From NCBI GenBank assembly GCA_023437305.1, contig JAEZGN010000008.1, positions 1 to 64,000 on the forward strand: 64,000 bases of DNA, in the 5' to 3' direction. This document shows, piece after piece, positions 8,624-18,372 of the stretch (position 1 is the stretch's first letter; each line of letters opens with the position of its first letter). Origin of the DNA: Bacteroidota bacterium. GTDB taxonomy: Bacteria; Bacteroidota; Bacteroidia; Bacteroidales; Dysgonomonadaceae. The notes beneath the pieces were generated by a model. It saw only the letters and a program-made list of their open reading frames with translations. It was not told the DNA's origin and ran no database searches. The translations under genes and the position numbers were made by a program.

Positions 8624-9619
8624 ATGGCAATTAAGAACATATACATTACATGCATGTCTTTAATTTTTATAGCATGCTCGTGTGGGAAAACAACTCAAAA
8701 TGCGAATACGATGGCTGACTCGTATCAGAAAGTATCGCCGGACTTCAACGCCGATAGCGCATACGCTTATGTAGACAGACAAGTTGCATTCGGATACCGT
8801 GTGCCGAACACTAAAGAGCACGTTGCTTGCGGCGATTATCTGGTAGCCGAAATGAAACGTTTCGGAGCACAAGTGCAGGAGCAGAAGATGGTGGTAACGG
8901 CATACGATGGTACAAAGCTTAATGCCCGTAATATAATAGCCTCTTATGGTTTGGAGAAGAAAAATAGGGTACTGCTTTTTGCCCATTGGGATACTCGTCC
9001 CTACTCAGATCAAGACCCTGATCCGGCTAATCTTAAGAAACCCTTGCTGGGTGCTAATGACGGCGCCAGTGGAGTAGGAGTATTGATGGAGGTAGGAAGA
9101 GTGCTTCAGTCGAAAGATCCTGAGGTGGGAGTAGACATCATCTTTTTTGATGCAGAAGATTATGGTATTCCTGCTTTTGCAGAGAAATCCTTGATTAAAG
9201 GAGAAACATGGTGTTTGGGCTCTCAGTACTGGGCTAATAATCCGCATGTACCAAATTATAAAGCTAAATTTGGGATATTATTGGATATGGTTGGAGCAGA
9301 AGGTGCAACCTTTTATAAGGAGGCTATATCCAAAGAATATGCAGAAGATATACTTGAAAAAGTATGGAGAACAGCCGGACTGCTTAGTTATGGCAAGTTC
9401 TTTATTGGTAAAGATGTGGGTGGAGTTACAGACGATCATGTCCCTGTAAACCAGATTCGCAGGATACCGAGTATCGATATTATCGATTACCGTCAGGATA
9501 TGGATCATGGGTTCTTCCATTCATGGCATACACAAAAAGATGATATGCGTAATATCAGTAAAGAAACATTGAAGGCCGTAGGACAAACAGTGCTGGAAGT
9601 TGTATATAAGGAAAAATAA
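8624..9619 (+). CDS. M28-family lipoprotein, probable glutaminyl-peptide cyclotransferase
   Basis: This is a 331-residue protein with a lipoprotein signal (FIAC, Cys18), so it is probably in the periplasm facing a membrane. It has the M28 zinc-binding layout: AHWDTRP, then ANDGASG, then FFDAEDYG, and a late DDHVPVN histidine. The closest match in my knowledge is the bacteroidal type II glutaminyl cyclase, as in Porphyromonas and Tannerella. That enzyme converts N-terminal Gln to pyroglutamate on exported proteins after signal-peptide cleavage. An aminopeptidase role cannot be excluded from the sequence alone. The stop codon is 13 bases before sufE, so the two genes are likely cotranscribed, although their functions do not appear linked. 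Confidence 0.88.
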   Translation: MAIKNIYITCMSLIFIACSCGKTTQNANTMADSYQKVSPDFNADSAYAYVDRQVAFGYRVPNTKEHVACGDYLVAEMKRFGAQVQEQKMVVTAYDGTKLNARNIIASYGLEKKNRVLLFAHWDTRPYSDQDPDPANLKKPLLGANDGASGVGVLMEVGRVLQSKDPEVGVDIIFFDAEDYGIPAFAEKSLIKGETWCLGSQYWANNPHVPNYKAKFGILLDMVGAEGATFYKEAISKEYAEDILEKVWRTAGLLSYGKFFIGKDVGGVTDDHVPVNQIRRIPSIDIIDYRQDMDHGFFHSWHTQKDDMRNISKETLKAVGQTVLEVVYKEK

Positions 9620-9632
9620 ACAGAGGGAATAA

Positions 9633-10073
9633 ATGGCTACAATAAACGAAGTTCAAGACGAGATTATAGAAGAATTTTCGATGTTTGACGACTGGATGGA
9701 TCGTTACGCATTATTGATAGAATTGGGAAATTCACTGGATAAATTAGACGATAAGAATAAGACAGAAGACAATCTTATTGTTGGTTGCCAAAGCCGTGTA
9801 TGGCTACAGGCAGATTACATCGACGGTAAAATAGTGCTTAAAGCGGAGAGCGATGCCGTAATCGTAAAAGGTATTATCGCTCTACTGATAAAGGTGTTGT
9901 CGAACCGTACACCGGATGAAATTATAAATACTGATCTTTACTTTATAGAGAAGATTGGGCTGAAAGAAAACCTTTCACCTACACGCTCCAACGGGCTTGT
10001 GTCTATGATAAAGCAAATCCGCTTTTATGCGATGGCATATAAGGCGAAGGAAATCGGAGAGGTAGGAGCTTAA
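9633..10073 (+). CDS. sufE: SufE-family cysteine desulfuration protein
   Basis: This 146-residue protein has the SufE fold signature. It has an acidic N-terminal helix (EIIEEFSMFDDWMDRYALLIELG), then VGCQSRVWL with the sulfur-accepting Cys52, matching Cys51 of the E. coli protein. A C-terminal helix with SPTRSNGLVSMI follows. SufE takes the persulfide sulfur from the SufS cysteine desulfurase and passes it to the SufBCD scaffold for iron-sulfur cluster assembly in the cytoplasm. The other suf genes are not in this window. It follows the M28 gene closely and ends 13 bases from the convergent thiamine diphosphokinase gene. Confidence 0.95.
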   Translation: MATINEVQDEIIEEFSMFDDWMDRYALLIELGNSLDKLDDKNKTEDNLIVGCQSRVWLQADYIDGKIVLKAESDAVIVKGIIALLIKVLSNRTPDEIINTDLYFIEKIGLKENLSPTRSNGLVSMIKQIRFYAMAYKAKEIGEVGA

Positions 10074-10086
10074 CGCTTGGGAATAA

Positions 10087-10728
10087 TCAAAAAGCCCTGT
10101 AAACGATCATACGTCCGTTTGTTTCTATCATGAACTCATCGCTTGTAGACTCGTTCAGGGTAGCTTGCCACCAGTTGGTAAATATCCGCTTTTCGATAGC
10201 ATACAAAAGATTGTGCGATGTTACAATGCTTTGATCTATGCAGAACAAAGAGACTTGCTGCCCTTTATAGCTTTCGAAAAGAGAAGTGGAGTCTATTCCG
10301 TTAAATACACCGTAGTTGGTAATCATTTCTACGTCGGCATCATTCATATACTCGCATAGCAGGCTTATATTGGCAATGGTATGATCTTCGCGTTTGCCTG
10401 TTGCGCCGAGTATTGTCAACTCTTTTCTTCCTTGCTTCAAGCAGAATCGTACGGCTTTTGTAAGGTCGTTGGTCTCTTGTTCGGGAATTCTGTGTATAAT
10501 ATCCGCAAACCGTATTTGGTTCTCCTCCGAGAGCGAATCGCAATCACCAACTATTGCATCGGGTAATCTGCTTGTGTTCGCCAGATTATTGGTTGCTCCG
10601 TCGCAACAGACAAGGTACTTGCAGTTGTTGAGTATCGATAAAGCCAAAGGATTGGAAGGAAAATTGCCATTTGCCAGTATGACTGTATCTGTCCGGCGGT
10701 TTATATCGGGGAGGATGTATTTTTTCAT
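10087..10728 (-). CDS. Thiamine diphosphokinase (thiamine pyrophosphokinase)
   Basis: This 213-residue enzyme transfers pyrophosphate from ATP to thiamine to make thiamine diphosphate. Family motifs are present in order: ILANGNFPS near the start, CCDGATNNL, the acidic VGDCDSL loop, and EQETNDLTKAVRFC, followed by LGATGKREDHTIANI. These match the catalytic TPK domain. The C-terminal part (S.....LLYAIEKR.....G. and a final .GR.I) is the thiamin-binding domain. The protein is cytoplasmic. The gene is convergent with sufE and divergent from nspC. No thiamine riboswitch was recognised upstream, consistent with a salvage kinase that need not be regulated by TPP. Confidence 0.93.
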   Translation of the reverse strand: MKKYILPDINRRTDTVILANGNFPSNPLALSILNNCKYLVCCDGATNNLANTSRLPDAIVGDCDSLSEENQIRFADIIHRIPEQETNDLTKAVRFCLKQGRKELTILGATGKREDHTIANISLLCEYMNDADVEMITNYGVFNGIDSTSLFESYKGQQVSLFCIDQSIVTSHNLLYAIEKRIFTNWWQATLNESTSDEFMIETNGRMIVYRAF

Positions 10729-10948
10729 TCTGAAATTATCATATAATAAGAGGGGGTAAAATTAGTAAATAGTTTAGTATTAAGTTTTATTGATGTGAAG
10801 AAAGTAAAATAAAAGCTGAAATCTTTTATTTTGGAGATCAATCATAAATAAAGAGTATAATCAATTTTTATAGTAAATTATTTAAACATCGAGAATAAAA
10901 TCACGACCTTTGCTGCTTGTAATTTTTTTGACGAAAAACTCAATAAAA

Positions 10949-12091
10949 ATGATAGAAATAAATAAAGTACCGTCACCTTGCTTTGTGATGGAAGAAGAAT
11001 TGCTTAGAAACAATCTCAGCCTTATCAAATCGGTGAAAGATAGGGCAGGAGTGAATATTATATTGGCATTCAAAGCGTATGCAATGTGGAAATCGTTCCC
11101 TATTATAAGAGAATACATACCATGTTCTACAGCAAGTTCTGTGTATGAAGCGCAATTGGCGTATGAAGAAATGGGAAGCTTGGCGCATACTTTTTCTCCT
11201 GCATATACACCTGAAAATTTTCCTCTTTTCATGCGTTATAGCAGCCACATAACGTTCAACTCTTTATCGCAGTTCGATCGGTTTTATCCTGAAACATTGA
11301 AGCATTCACACAAAGTATCTTGTGGTTTACGTATCAATCCCGAATATTCTACAGTAGAGACTGATTTATATAATCCGGCTACTCCGGGCTCACGTCTTGG
11401 CGTTTCTTTCGATCAACTGCGCGATAAGTTACCCGAAGGAGTAGAAGGACTTCATTTCCATACATTGTGCGAATCGTCTTCATACGACTTAGAGAAAACC
11501 CTGGAAGTGATTGAACAAAAGTTTGGACATTTATTGTCGCAGGTGAAGTGGTTTAATATGGGTGGCGGACACCTTATGACTCGAAAAGATTATGACGTGG
11601 AACATCTTATCGGCTTGCTCAAATCTTTTAAAGCGAAGCATCCTAATCTTGAGATTATCATGGAGCCGGGGAGTGCTTTTGCTTGGCAAACAGGAGTTTT
11701 GGTTTCTACAGTGGTAGATATTGTAGAGAACAGAGGGATTAAGACAGCAATACTCGATGTGTCTTTTGCATGCCACATGCCTGATTGTTTGGAAATGCCT
11801 TATAAACCGCATATTAGAGGCGCATATCACGAACCGGTACAAGGACTGCCTACTTATCGTATGGGGGGAAGTAGTTGCCTGAGTGGCGATTTTGTAGGAG
11901 AATGGTCTTTTGATGAGCCTCTTCTTATAGGTGATAAGATTATATTCGAAGATATGATTCATTATACAATCGTGAAGACTACTATGTTTAATGGTATATC
12001 TCATCCTGCTATTGCTCTTTGGAATAAGTCTAACCAGTTAGAGATTTACAGGGAATTTAGTTACGAGGATTATAAAACTCGTATGAGTTAG
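10949..12091 (+). CDS. nspC: Carboxynorspermidine / carboxyspermidine decarboxylase
   Basis: This is a fold-type III PLP decarboxylase of 380 residues, the usual length for NspC. I use the ATG at 10949, which gives the conserved N-terminus with PSPCFVMEEE. The upstream codon at 10910 would add 13 unconserved residues. The PLP lysine is in LAFKAYAMW (Lys42). Later motifs include LHFHTLCES, NMGGGH and EPGSAFAW, and CHMPDCLEMPYKP near the active-site Asp. The enzyme removes the carboxyl group from carboxyspermidine, the last step of the alternative spermidine pathway common in gut bacteria. The partner carboxyspermidine dehydrogenase is not in the window. The saccharopine-dehydrogenase-sized gene at 19.1 kb is Ddh, not that enzyme. 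Confidence 0.94.
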   Translation: MIEINKVPSPCFVMEEELLRNNLSLIKSVKDRAGVNIILAFKAYAMWKSFPIIREYIPCSTASSVYEAQLAYEEMGSLAHTFSPAYTPENFPLFMRYSSHITFNSLSQFDRFYPETLKHSHKVSCGLRINPEYSTVETDLYNPATPGSRLGVSFDQLRDKLPEGVEGLHFHTLCESSSYDLEKTLEVIEQKFGHLLSQVKWFNMGGGHLMTRKDYDVEHLIGLLKSFKAKHPNLEIIMEPGSAFAWQTGVLVSTVVDIVENRGIKTAILDVSFACHMPDCLEMPYKPHIRGAYHEPVQGLPTYRMGGSSCLSGDFVGEWSFDEPLLIGDKIIFEDMIHYTIVKTTMFNGISHPAIALWNKSNQLEIYREFSYEDYKTRMS

Positions 12092-12174
12092 AATGTTAAA
12101 TATTAGATCATAAACAATATAGATATAAGGTTGGCGTTTCATAGATAGAACTAACTTATTTAAGGAAATTGCCT

Positions 12175-12336
12175 ATGAAAAAAAACTATACTCATAAGCT
12201 GTGCAAAGGTTTTGATAATGAAGGGGAGGTTGTCGCACCTGCCAAAAGTACGCTGGACTTTCTGAAACAGTTTGCACGAACATATTATGCTGAGAAATCT
12301 TTGCCAAGATCACTAAACGAGTTTTGTGTAAATTAA
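12175..12336 (+). CDS. Small protein of 53 residues, function unknown
   Basis: An ATG-to-TAA reading frame of 54 codons lies in the gap between nspC and rpe. A purine-rich AAGGAAA stretch sits 8-14 bases upstream of the start. The protein is basic, begins MKKNYTHKLC, and has an amphipathic middle (STLDFLKQFARTYY) and a short hydrophobic end. There is no signal peptide or transmembrane segment. The reading frame has ordinary codon use and no competing ORF on either strand explains the stretch better. I recall small Bacteroidota proteins with a similar FLKQFAR-type core, but I cannot name a family or function. It precedes the rpe promoter, so it is probably a separate short unit. Confidence 0.68.
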   Translation: MKKNYTHKLCKGFDNEGEVVAPAKSTLDFLKQFARTYYAEKSLPRSLNEFCVN

Positions 12337-12395
12337 GAAATCTCTCAGAAAAGAAATAAAGGGTATAGGCATTTGATGTTTGTACCTTTTTTCTT

Positions 12396-12426
12396 TTTGT
12401 CACTTGTGCTCTTTTTCGTATTTTTG
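12396..12426 (+). promoter_or_regulatory. Promoter of the rpe-comEC-nrnA-glmM run
   Basis: A TTG at 12397-12399 and a TATTTTTG at 12419-12426 are 19 bases apart and form a good Bacteroidota promoter. The rpe ATG is 46 bases downstream. Confidence 0.7.
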
Positions 12427-12472
12427 CTTTGAAGGATGATAACATCAAATTTATAACTTATAATTCAATAGT

Positions 12473-13123
12473 ATGCATCATAAAATAGCTCCGTCATTAT
12501 TGTCTGCTGATTTTCTTAATTTGCAAGCCGACATAGAAATGGTAAACAATAGTGAGGCCGATTGGTTTCATTGTGATGTAATGGACGGAACATTTGTTCC
12601 CAATATTTCGTTCGGCTTTCCGATAATTAAGCAGATCAGTAAAATGGCAAAGAAACCATTGGATGTACATCTGATGATTGTAAACCCCGATCAGTATATC
12701 CCTGTTGTAAAGGATGCGGGTGCATATATGATGAATGTGCATTACGAAGCTTGTGTACACTTGCATCGAACTATTACTGCAATACACGATGCGGGGATGA
12801 AAGCTGCCGTTACATTAAATCCTCATACTCCTGTTAGTTTACTCGAAGACATACTTCAGGATTTGGATATGGTATTGCTTATGTCTGTAAATCCGGGCTT
12901 TGGTGGTCAGAAGTTTATAGAACGTACACTCGACAAAGTGTCTTGCCTTAAAGATATGATTGTAAGACGAGGATTGCATACACTTATCGAAGTAGATGGA
13001 GGTGTAAATCTGGAAACAGGCAAACGTTTGGTTGATGCCGGAGCAGATGTTCTGGTTGCCGGGAATGCTGTGTTTGCAGATGCCAACCCGACAGAAATGA
13101 TTCACAAGCTGAAGAGTCTGTAA
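12473..13123 (+). CDS. rpe: Ribulose-phosphate 3-epimerase
   Basis: This 216-residue TIM-barrel enzyme interconverts D-ribulose 5-phosphate and D-xylulose 5-phosphate in the pentose phosphate pathway. The signature motifs are intact. They are PSLLSADFLNL at the start, the metal-binding DWFHCDVMDGTFVPN, LDVHLMI, the flexible loop MSVNPGFGGQKFI, EVDGGVN with the catalytic Asp, and the phosphate-binding VAGNAVF. It has its own promoter and is the first gene of a closely spaced forward run. comEC begins 33 bases after its stop codon. Confidence 0.98.
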   Translation: MHHKIAPSLLSADFLNLQADIEMVNNSEADWFHCDVMDGTFVPNISFGFPIIKQISKMAKKPLDVHLMIVNPDQYIPVVKDAGAYMMNVHYEACVHLHRTITAIHDAGMKAAVTLNPHTPVSLLEDILQDLDMVLLMSVNPGFGGQKFIERTLDKVSCLKDMIVRRGLHTLIEVDGGVNLETGKRLVDAGADVLVAGNAVFADANPTEMIHKLKSL

Positions 13124-13156
13124 TAGACTTGATGTAGTATTGATAGGTGCTGTGGA

Positions 13157-15130
13157 ATGAGAAATCCATTGTCAAAGATACCATTCCTTTTCCTTTTGCT
13201 CTCGTTGATCGTAGGCATCCTATTTCAGTACTATTTTAAGAACGAATATATAAGCATAGTCTTTTTCCTGTCAGGAACTATGGCTATGCTTTTGTCATAC
13301 TTTGTGCCAAAGGATCGGCAATTCTCCATGCGCTGGCTCTTTGGTTTGGGCGTAGTTTTAGCAACGGTCGGGATAGGTGCTTTCTCTACATCCTATCGTC
13401 AGCACTTATCTGAATATACTTTTTCGGGGACAAGAAACCTTTATAGAGGCATTGTAACAGACTCTCCTCAAGAAAAAGCTAAGACTGTCGCATATAGGGT
13501 ATTTTTGCCCGATGAAGATAAGCAGGTAGTCTGTTATTTTCAAAGAGATTCGTTGATCTCCGATCGATTGAATCCGGGGGATGAGTTCCTTTTTTATGGC
13601 GAGGTTCAGCCCTTCCGAAATATGGGTAATCCGGATGATTTTGATTATGTCAGGTATATGTACAATCAGAACTTTGTAGGTTCTGTTTATGTCTCTTCAG
13701 ACGCTTATAAAAGGACAGGAGAAGTCTCATCTAACCTTAAGTATCAAGCTTTGCGTTGCAGACAAGCTATTCTCAATTTCTATAAGGCTTTGGATCTGAA
13801 AGAAACTGAGTACGCTGTTTTGTCAGCATTGACTCTTGGCTATCAGAATGAATTGAGTGATGATCTGAAACAAGGATTCAGGACGACGGGAACCGTACAT
13901 GTTTTATCCGTAAGCGGATTACATGTTGGTATTATTTATGTAATGATAACTTTCTTGCTGGGCTTTGTTCATCGAAATTCAAAGTACTATTGGATAAAGC
14001 CAGTTCTCATAATTCTTTTATTGTGGGGGTATGCTTTTATTACGGGTTTGTCTCCTTCGGTAGTTAGGGCAAGCGCAATGTTAAGTGTGTTCTGTGTATC
14101 GGAAATAGTTAGGCGAAAAAGCTTTTCTATTCACGCCTTGTTCATCGCTGCATTCTTTATGCTTTTAGTCAACCCTTTCTCTTTGTTTGATATTGGGCTG
14201 CAATTAAGTTTTATGTCCGTACTCTCTATCTTATATCTTCACCCAAAGATGTTGGGTCTGATTAAGATAGAGAATAAGTATATAAGATATATCTGGCAGA
14301 TGTTTGCTCTTTCAGTTGTTGCGCAGTTGGCTACGTTTCCTATTTGCCTTTACTATTTTGGAACGTTCCCTACATATTTCTTTATTGCCAATCTGATTAT
14401 AGTCCCTGTCGTTTCTTTTATTATGTATGCTGCGGGAGGAATTGTTTTTGCAAAGATGTTGAGTTTTGCATTCTCTGATTTTAGTTATTACTTATACTAT
14501 CTTCCGGTGAAACTTTTACAGGTATTAATTAGTTTTATGACCTACGCAATTCATCTGTTTGAACAATTACCCTTTGCTCTTTTGCAAAATGTAAAAGTTT
14601 CCTTTGTCGACTTGTTCTTGATCTTTGCGATGATAATCGGGATATTGCTTTTCCTTATATATAAGAAATCGAAGGCTTTAATTGTATGCTTAACCGCGAT
14701 ATTGGTATTGCTTACGAGTCATATTCACAGCAAGGTAGTTGATGATACAGAAGTGATAACTGTTTATAATAGAAGTCAGGCTTCAGAGATAAAATGGAGT
14801 AAGTCTGGGGTTCAAACAAATATCCTGCCGGATGATACGACAAGTGACTATATATACATTGATAATCAAGCAAACAATCTGCTGGTTTTGTCTTCTGATA
14901 ACTGGAAAGAGAAGGCTACAGAAGAAAGATTTAAGATTAATAATTTGGTGCTTACTCAAAGTAACAGTTTCTCTTTATATTCTTTAACTCAGCTCTTTTG
15001 GATAGAAAATGTGATTTTAGATGCTTCATTATCAAGATATACTAGGCGTCGGCTAGCTAAAGAATGTCAAAAACTAAATATTCCTTATCATGATGTAACT
15101 CAAAGTGGTGCATTTAGTTTGATTTTTTAG
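13157..15130 (+). CDS. comEC: ComEC/Rec2-family DNA-uptake channel protein
   Basis: This is a 657-residue polytopic membrane protein. After two or three N-terminal helices comes a soluble DUF4131-type domain (residues of about 80-200). The competence domain follows, with the family hallmark VHVLSVSGLHVGIIY and about eight further helices (LSPSVVRASAML, DIGLQLSFMSVLSIL). The short C-terminal tail lacks the HxHxDH metallo-beta-lactamase motif of Bacillus ComEC. This two-domain form is common in Bacteroidota. The family forms the inner-membrane channel for single-stranded DNA in natural transformation. Its presence does not show that the organism is competent, because no other com genes are nearby. 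It lies between rpe and nrnA, a gene order I recognise from other Bacteroidales. Confidence 0.93.
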   Translation: MRNPLSKIPFLFLLLSLIVGILFQYYFKNEYISIVFFLSGTMAMLLSYFVPKDRQFSMRWLFGLGVVLATVGIGAFSTSYRQHLSEYTFSGTRNLYRGIVTDSPQEKAKTVAYRVFLPDEDKQVVCYFQRDSLISDRLNPGDEFLFYGEVQPFRNMGNPDDFDYVRYMYNQNFVGSVYVSSDAYKRTGEVSSNLKYQALRCRQAILNFYKALDLKETEYAVLSALTLGYQNELSDDLKQGFRTTGTVHVLSVSGLHVGIIYVMITFLLGFVHRNSKYYWIKPVLIILLLWGYAFITGLSPSVVRASAMLSVFCVSEIVRRKSFSIHALFIAAFFMLLVNPFSLFDIGLQLSFMSVLSILYLHPKMLGLIKIENKYIRYIWQMFALSVVAQLATFPICLYYFGTFPTYFFIANLIIVPVVSFIMYAAGGIVFAKMLSFAFSDFSYYLYYLPVKLLQVLISFMTYAIHLFEQLPFALLQNVKVSFVDLFLIFAMIIGILLFLIYKKSKALIVCLTAILVLLTSHIHSKVVDDTEVITVYNRSQASEIKWSKSGVQTNILPDDTTSDYIYIDNQANNLLVLSSDNWKEKATEERFKINNLVLTQSNSFSLYSLTQLFWIENVILDASLSRYTRRRLAKECQKLNIPYHDVTQSGAFSLIF

Positions 15131-15175
15131 TACTTTTGTTGTTTGTATTTTAATTAGAATAAGGAGTTCTTGTAA

Positions 15176-16222
<1,047 letters not shown>

Positions 16223-16233
16223 CATAAATATAG

Positions 16234-16851
16234 ATGAAAAAAATCATTGGTGTTATATTTGCTTTTATTGGATTTGCTATCATATTTGTTGCATGTGGAA
16301 GCGAGACTTATGCCGATAAGTTAAAGAAAGAAGAGAAAACAATCAATCGCTTTATCGATACATCAGGTATAAAGGTGATTAATAAATATCCCGAAACCAG
16401 AGTTTTTAAAGATAAAGAATACTTCAAAGACCCTAAAACAGGGATTTACATTCATGTGATTGATTCGGGAACAAAAGACAAGATCAAATTAGGTGATTAT
16501 GTGACAATGCGTTTTTATGATACAAAAATGCTGCAAACAAATCCGGATACTTTAATTACGAATGATATTCAAGGAGTTACTGAATTTGCATATATGTATA
16601 TGGATTATGGAAATACCAGCTCATATTTGTTTAGTAATAGCAACTATATCTATAGTTTGTCTAGTGAATATTATATGTACTATTTCCTTTCACCGGGATG
16701 TGCTTTACCTTTAGACTATAATCTGGGAAATCAGGCACAGGTAAGTTTAATCGTTCCTTTTTCAAATGGATCTTATTATCAGCAATCAGGATCGTACGAG
16801 CCCATATATTTTGGGCGTCTGAAATATACAATTATACCTGATGCAAAATAA
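16234..16851 (+). CDS. DUF4827 lipoprotein (FKBP-like fold suspected)
   Basis: This is a 205-residue protein with a lipoprotein-type signal (IIFVACGSE). It contains the DUF4827 pattern: YADKLKKEEKTINRFID near the N-terminus, then GIYIHVIDSGT and KLGDYVTMRFYDTKML. A C-terminal LSPGCALPLDYNLG.QAQVSLIVPFSNGS region ends in an RLKYTI strand. The last part resembles FKBP-type peptidyl-prolyl isomerases, but I see no assurance of catalysis. In Bacteroides a gene of this type also lies directly before glmM, as here. The role is unknown. Envelope placement next to a peptidoglycan-precursor gene hints at cell-envelope biology. Confidence 0.88.
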   Translation: MKKIIGVIFAFIGFAIIFVACGSETYADKLKKEEKTINRFIDTSGIKVINKYPETRVFKDKEYFKDPKTGIYIHVIDSGTKDKIKLGDYVTMRFYDTKMLQTNPDTLITNDIQGVTEFAYMYMDYGNTSSYLFSNSNYIYSLSSEYYMYYFLSPGCALPLDYNLGNQAQVSLIVPFSNGSYYQQSGSYEPIYFGRLKYTIIPDAK

Positions 16852-16884
16852 GTTTTAGACAGTTACTACATTAATAGAATAAAA

Positions 16885-18270
16885 ATGACCTTAATTAAAT
16901 CTATTTCGGGAATTAGAGGTACCATTGGCGGTAGAGTCGGCGATGGATTAAATCCTTTAGATACTGTGAAATTTGTATCAGCCTATGCCGCTTTCATCAG
17001 AGAAAGTAAGAATAATGATTCGAACAAAATAGTTGTTGGACGTGATGCCCGTATGTCGGGTAAGATGATGGAACAGATTGTTACTGGAACTCTTATGGGG
17101 ATGGGTTTTGATGTCGTTAATATTGGTTTGGCTACAACACCTACTACCGAGCTGGCCGTAACGATGGAAAAAGCATGTGGTGGAATTATACTTACAGCAA
17201 GCCATAATCCAAAACAATGGAATGCCTTGAAGCTTCTGAATGAAAAAGGAGAATTCTTGAATGCAAAAGAAGGAGAAGAAGTTCTTCGTATAGCTGAGGC
17301 CGCAGATTTTGATTATGCACATATAGATCATGTTGGTACGCTTACAGAAAAAGACTATACAGATAAACATATACAGGCGGTTTTAGATTTAGAGCTTGTA
17401 GACGTAGATGCTATTAAGGCCGCAGATTTTGAAGTGGCTATCGATTGTGTAAACTCTGTGGGAGGTATTGTACTGCCTAAACTATTAAAAGCCTTGGGGG
17501 TAAATAGAGTCAATGAGCTTTATTGTACACCGAATGGTGATTTTCCTCATAATCCTGAGCCTTTGCCGGAGCATCTCAAGGATATATTTACAATGGTGAA
17601 GACTACACCTTCTGATGTGGGCTTTGTTGTAGATCCGGATGTAGACCGTTTAGCTATTGTATGTGAGAACGGAGAGTTTTTTGGAGAAGAATACACACTG
17701 GTTGCCGTTGCTGACTATGTGTTGAAACATACTCCGGGAAATACCGTATCCAATTTAAGCTCTAGCCGTGCTTTGCGTGATATAACACATAAATATGGTT
17801 GTGAATATAATGCTTCTGCTGTGGGAGAAGTAAATGTAACTACACTGATGAAGGCTACCAATGCCGTGATCGGAGGAGAAGGAAATGGTGGTGTTATCTA
17901 TCCTGCAAGTCACTATGGACGTGATTCTTTGGTAGGCATTGCATTATTCCTTTCTCATTTGGCACACGAGAAGAAAAAAGTAAGCGAAATACGTGCATCG
18001 TATCCCGAATATTTTATCGCAAAACAGAAAGTACAGCTAACACCAAGTATTGATGTGGATGCTATACTGAAGGCTGTTAAAGAAAAATATAGCCAATACG
18101 ATGTAACAGATATAGATGGTGTGAAAATAGATTTTCCCGACAAATGGGTACATCTGCGGAAGTCGAATACCGAGCCTATTATCCGTGTATATTCTGAAGC
18201 ACATTCTATGAAGGAGGCAGAAGATATCGGTGCTGAGGTAATGGCTGTTATCGAGCAACTTGCAAAATAA
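16885..18270 (+). CDS. glmM: Phosphoglucosamine mutase
   Basis: This 461-residue alpha-D-phosphohexomutase converts glucosamine 6-phosphate to glucosamine 1-phosphate for UDP-GlcNAc synthesis. The phosphoserine loop is TASHNP (Ser106). The metal-binding loop is DPDVDRL, the sugar-binding loop is GEGNGG, and the phosphate-binding loop is RKSNTEPIIR. The N-terminus lacks extra domains. A phosphomannomutase/phosphoglucomutase assignment is possible from the fold, but the single-copy context after DUF4827 supports GlmM. A hairpin with a T-tract ends the transcript soon after the stop codon. Confidence 0.9.
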   Translation: MTLIKSISGIRGTIGGRVGDGLNPLDTVKFVSAYAAFIRESKNNDSNKIVVGRDARMSGKMMEQIVTGTLMGMGFDVVNIGLATTPTTELAVTMEKACGGIILTASHNPKQWNALKLLNEKGEFLNAKEGEEVLRIAEAADFDYAHIDHVGTLTEKDYTDKHIQAVLDLELVDVDAIKAADFEVAIDCVNSVGGIVLPKLLKALGVNRVNELYCTPNGDFPHNPEPLPEHLKDIFTMVKTTPSDVGFVVDPDVDRLAIVCENGEFFGEEYTLVAVADYVLKHTPGNTVSNLSSSRALRDITHKYGCEYNASAVGEVNVTTLMKATNAVIGGEGNGGVIYPASHYGRDSLVGIALFLSHLAHEKKKVSEIRASYPEYFIAKQKVQLTPSIDVDAILKAVKEKYSQYDVTDIDGVKIDFPDKWVHLRKSNTEPIIRVYSEAHSMKEAEDIGAEVMAVIEQLAK

Positions 18271-18287
18271 AAATAAAATAAATAGAG

Positions 18288-18320
18288 AATAGCAGTTTTG
18301 TAAAAAGCTGCTATTTTTTT
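18288..18320 (+). terminator. Terminator after glmM
   Basis: An 8-bp stem AATAGCAG/CTGCTATT (18288-18295 with 18308-18315), extended inside by TTTT/AAAA, is followed by a T-run. It closes the rpe-glmM run. Confidence 0.85.
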
Positions 18321-18372
18321 ACCTTTATATTTAGGAATAGAAAATGATCATATATAGAGGATTAATATAGAT

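Noticed and set aside
10394..10759. A 121-codon plus-strand frame inside the thiamine diphosphokinase gene
   Set aside because: The minus-strand enzyme has clear motifs over the whole length; the opposite frame is a shadow.
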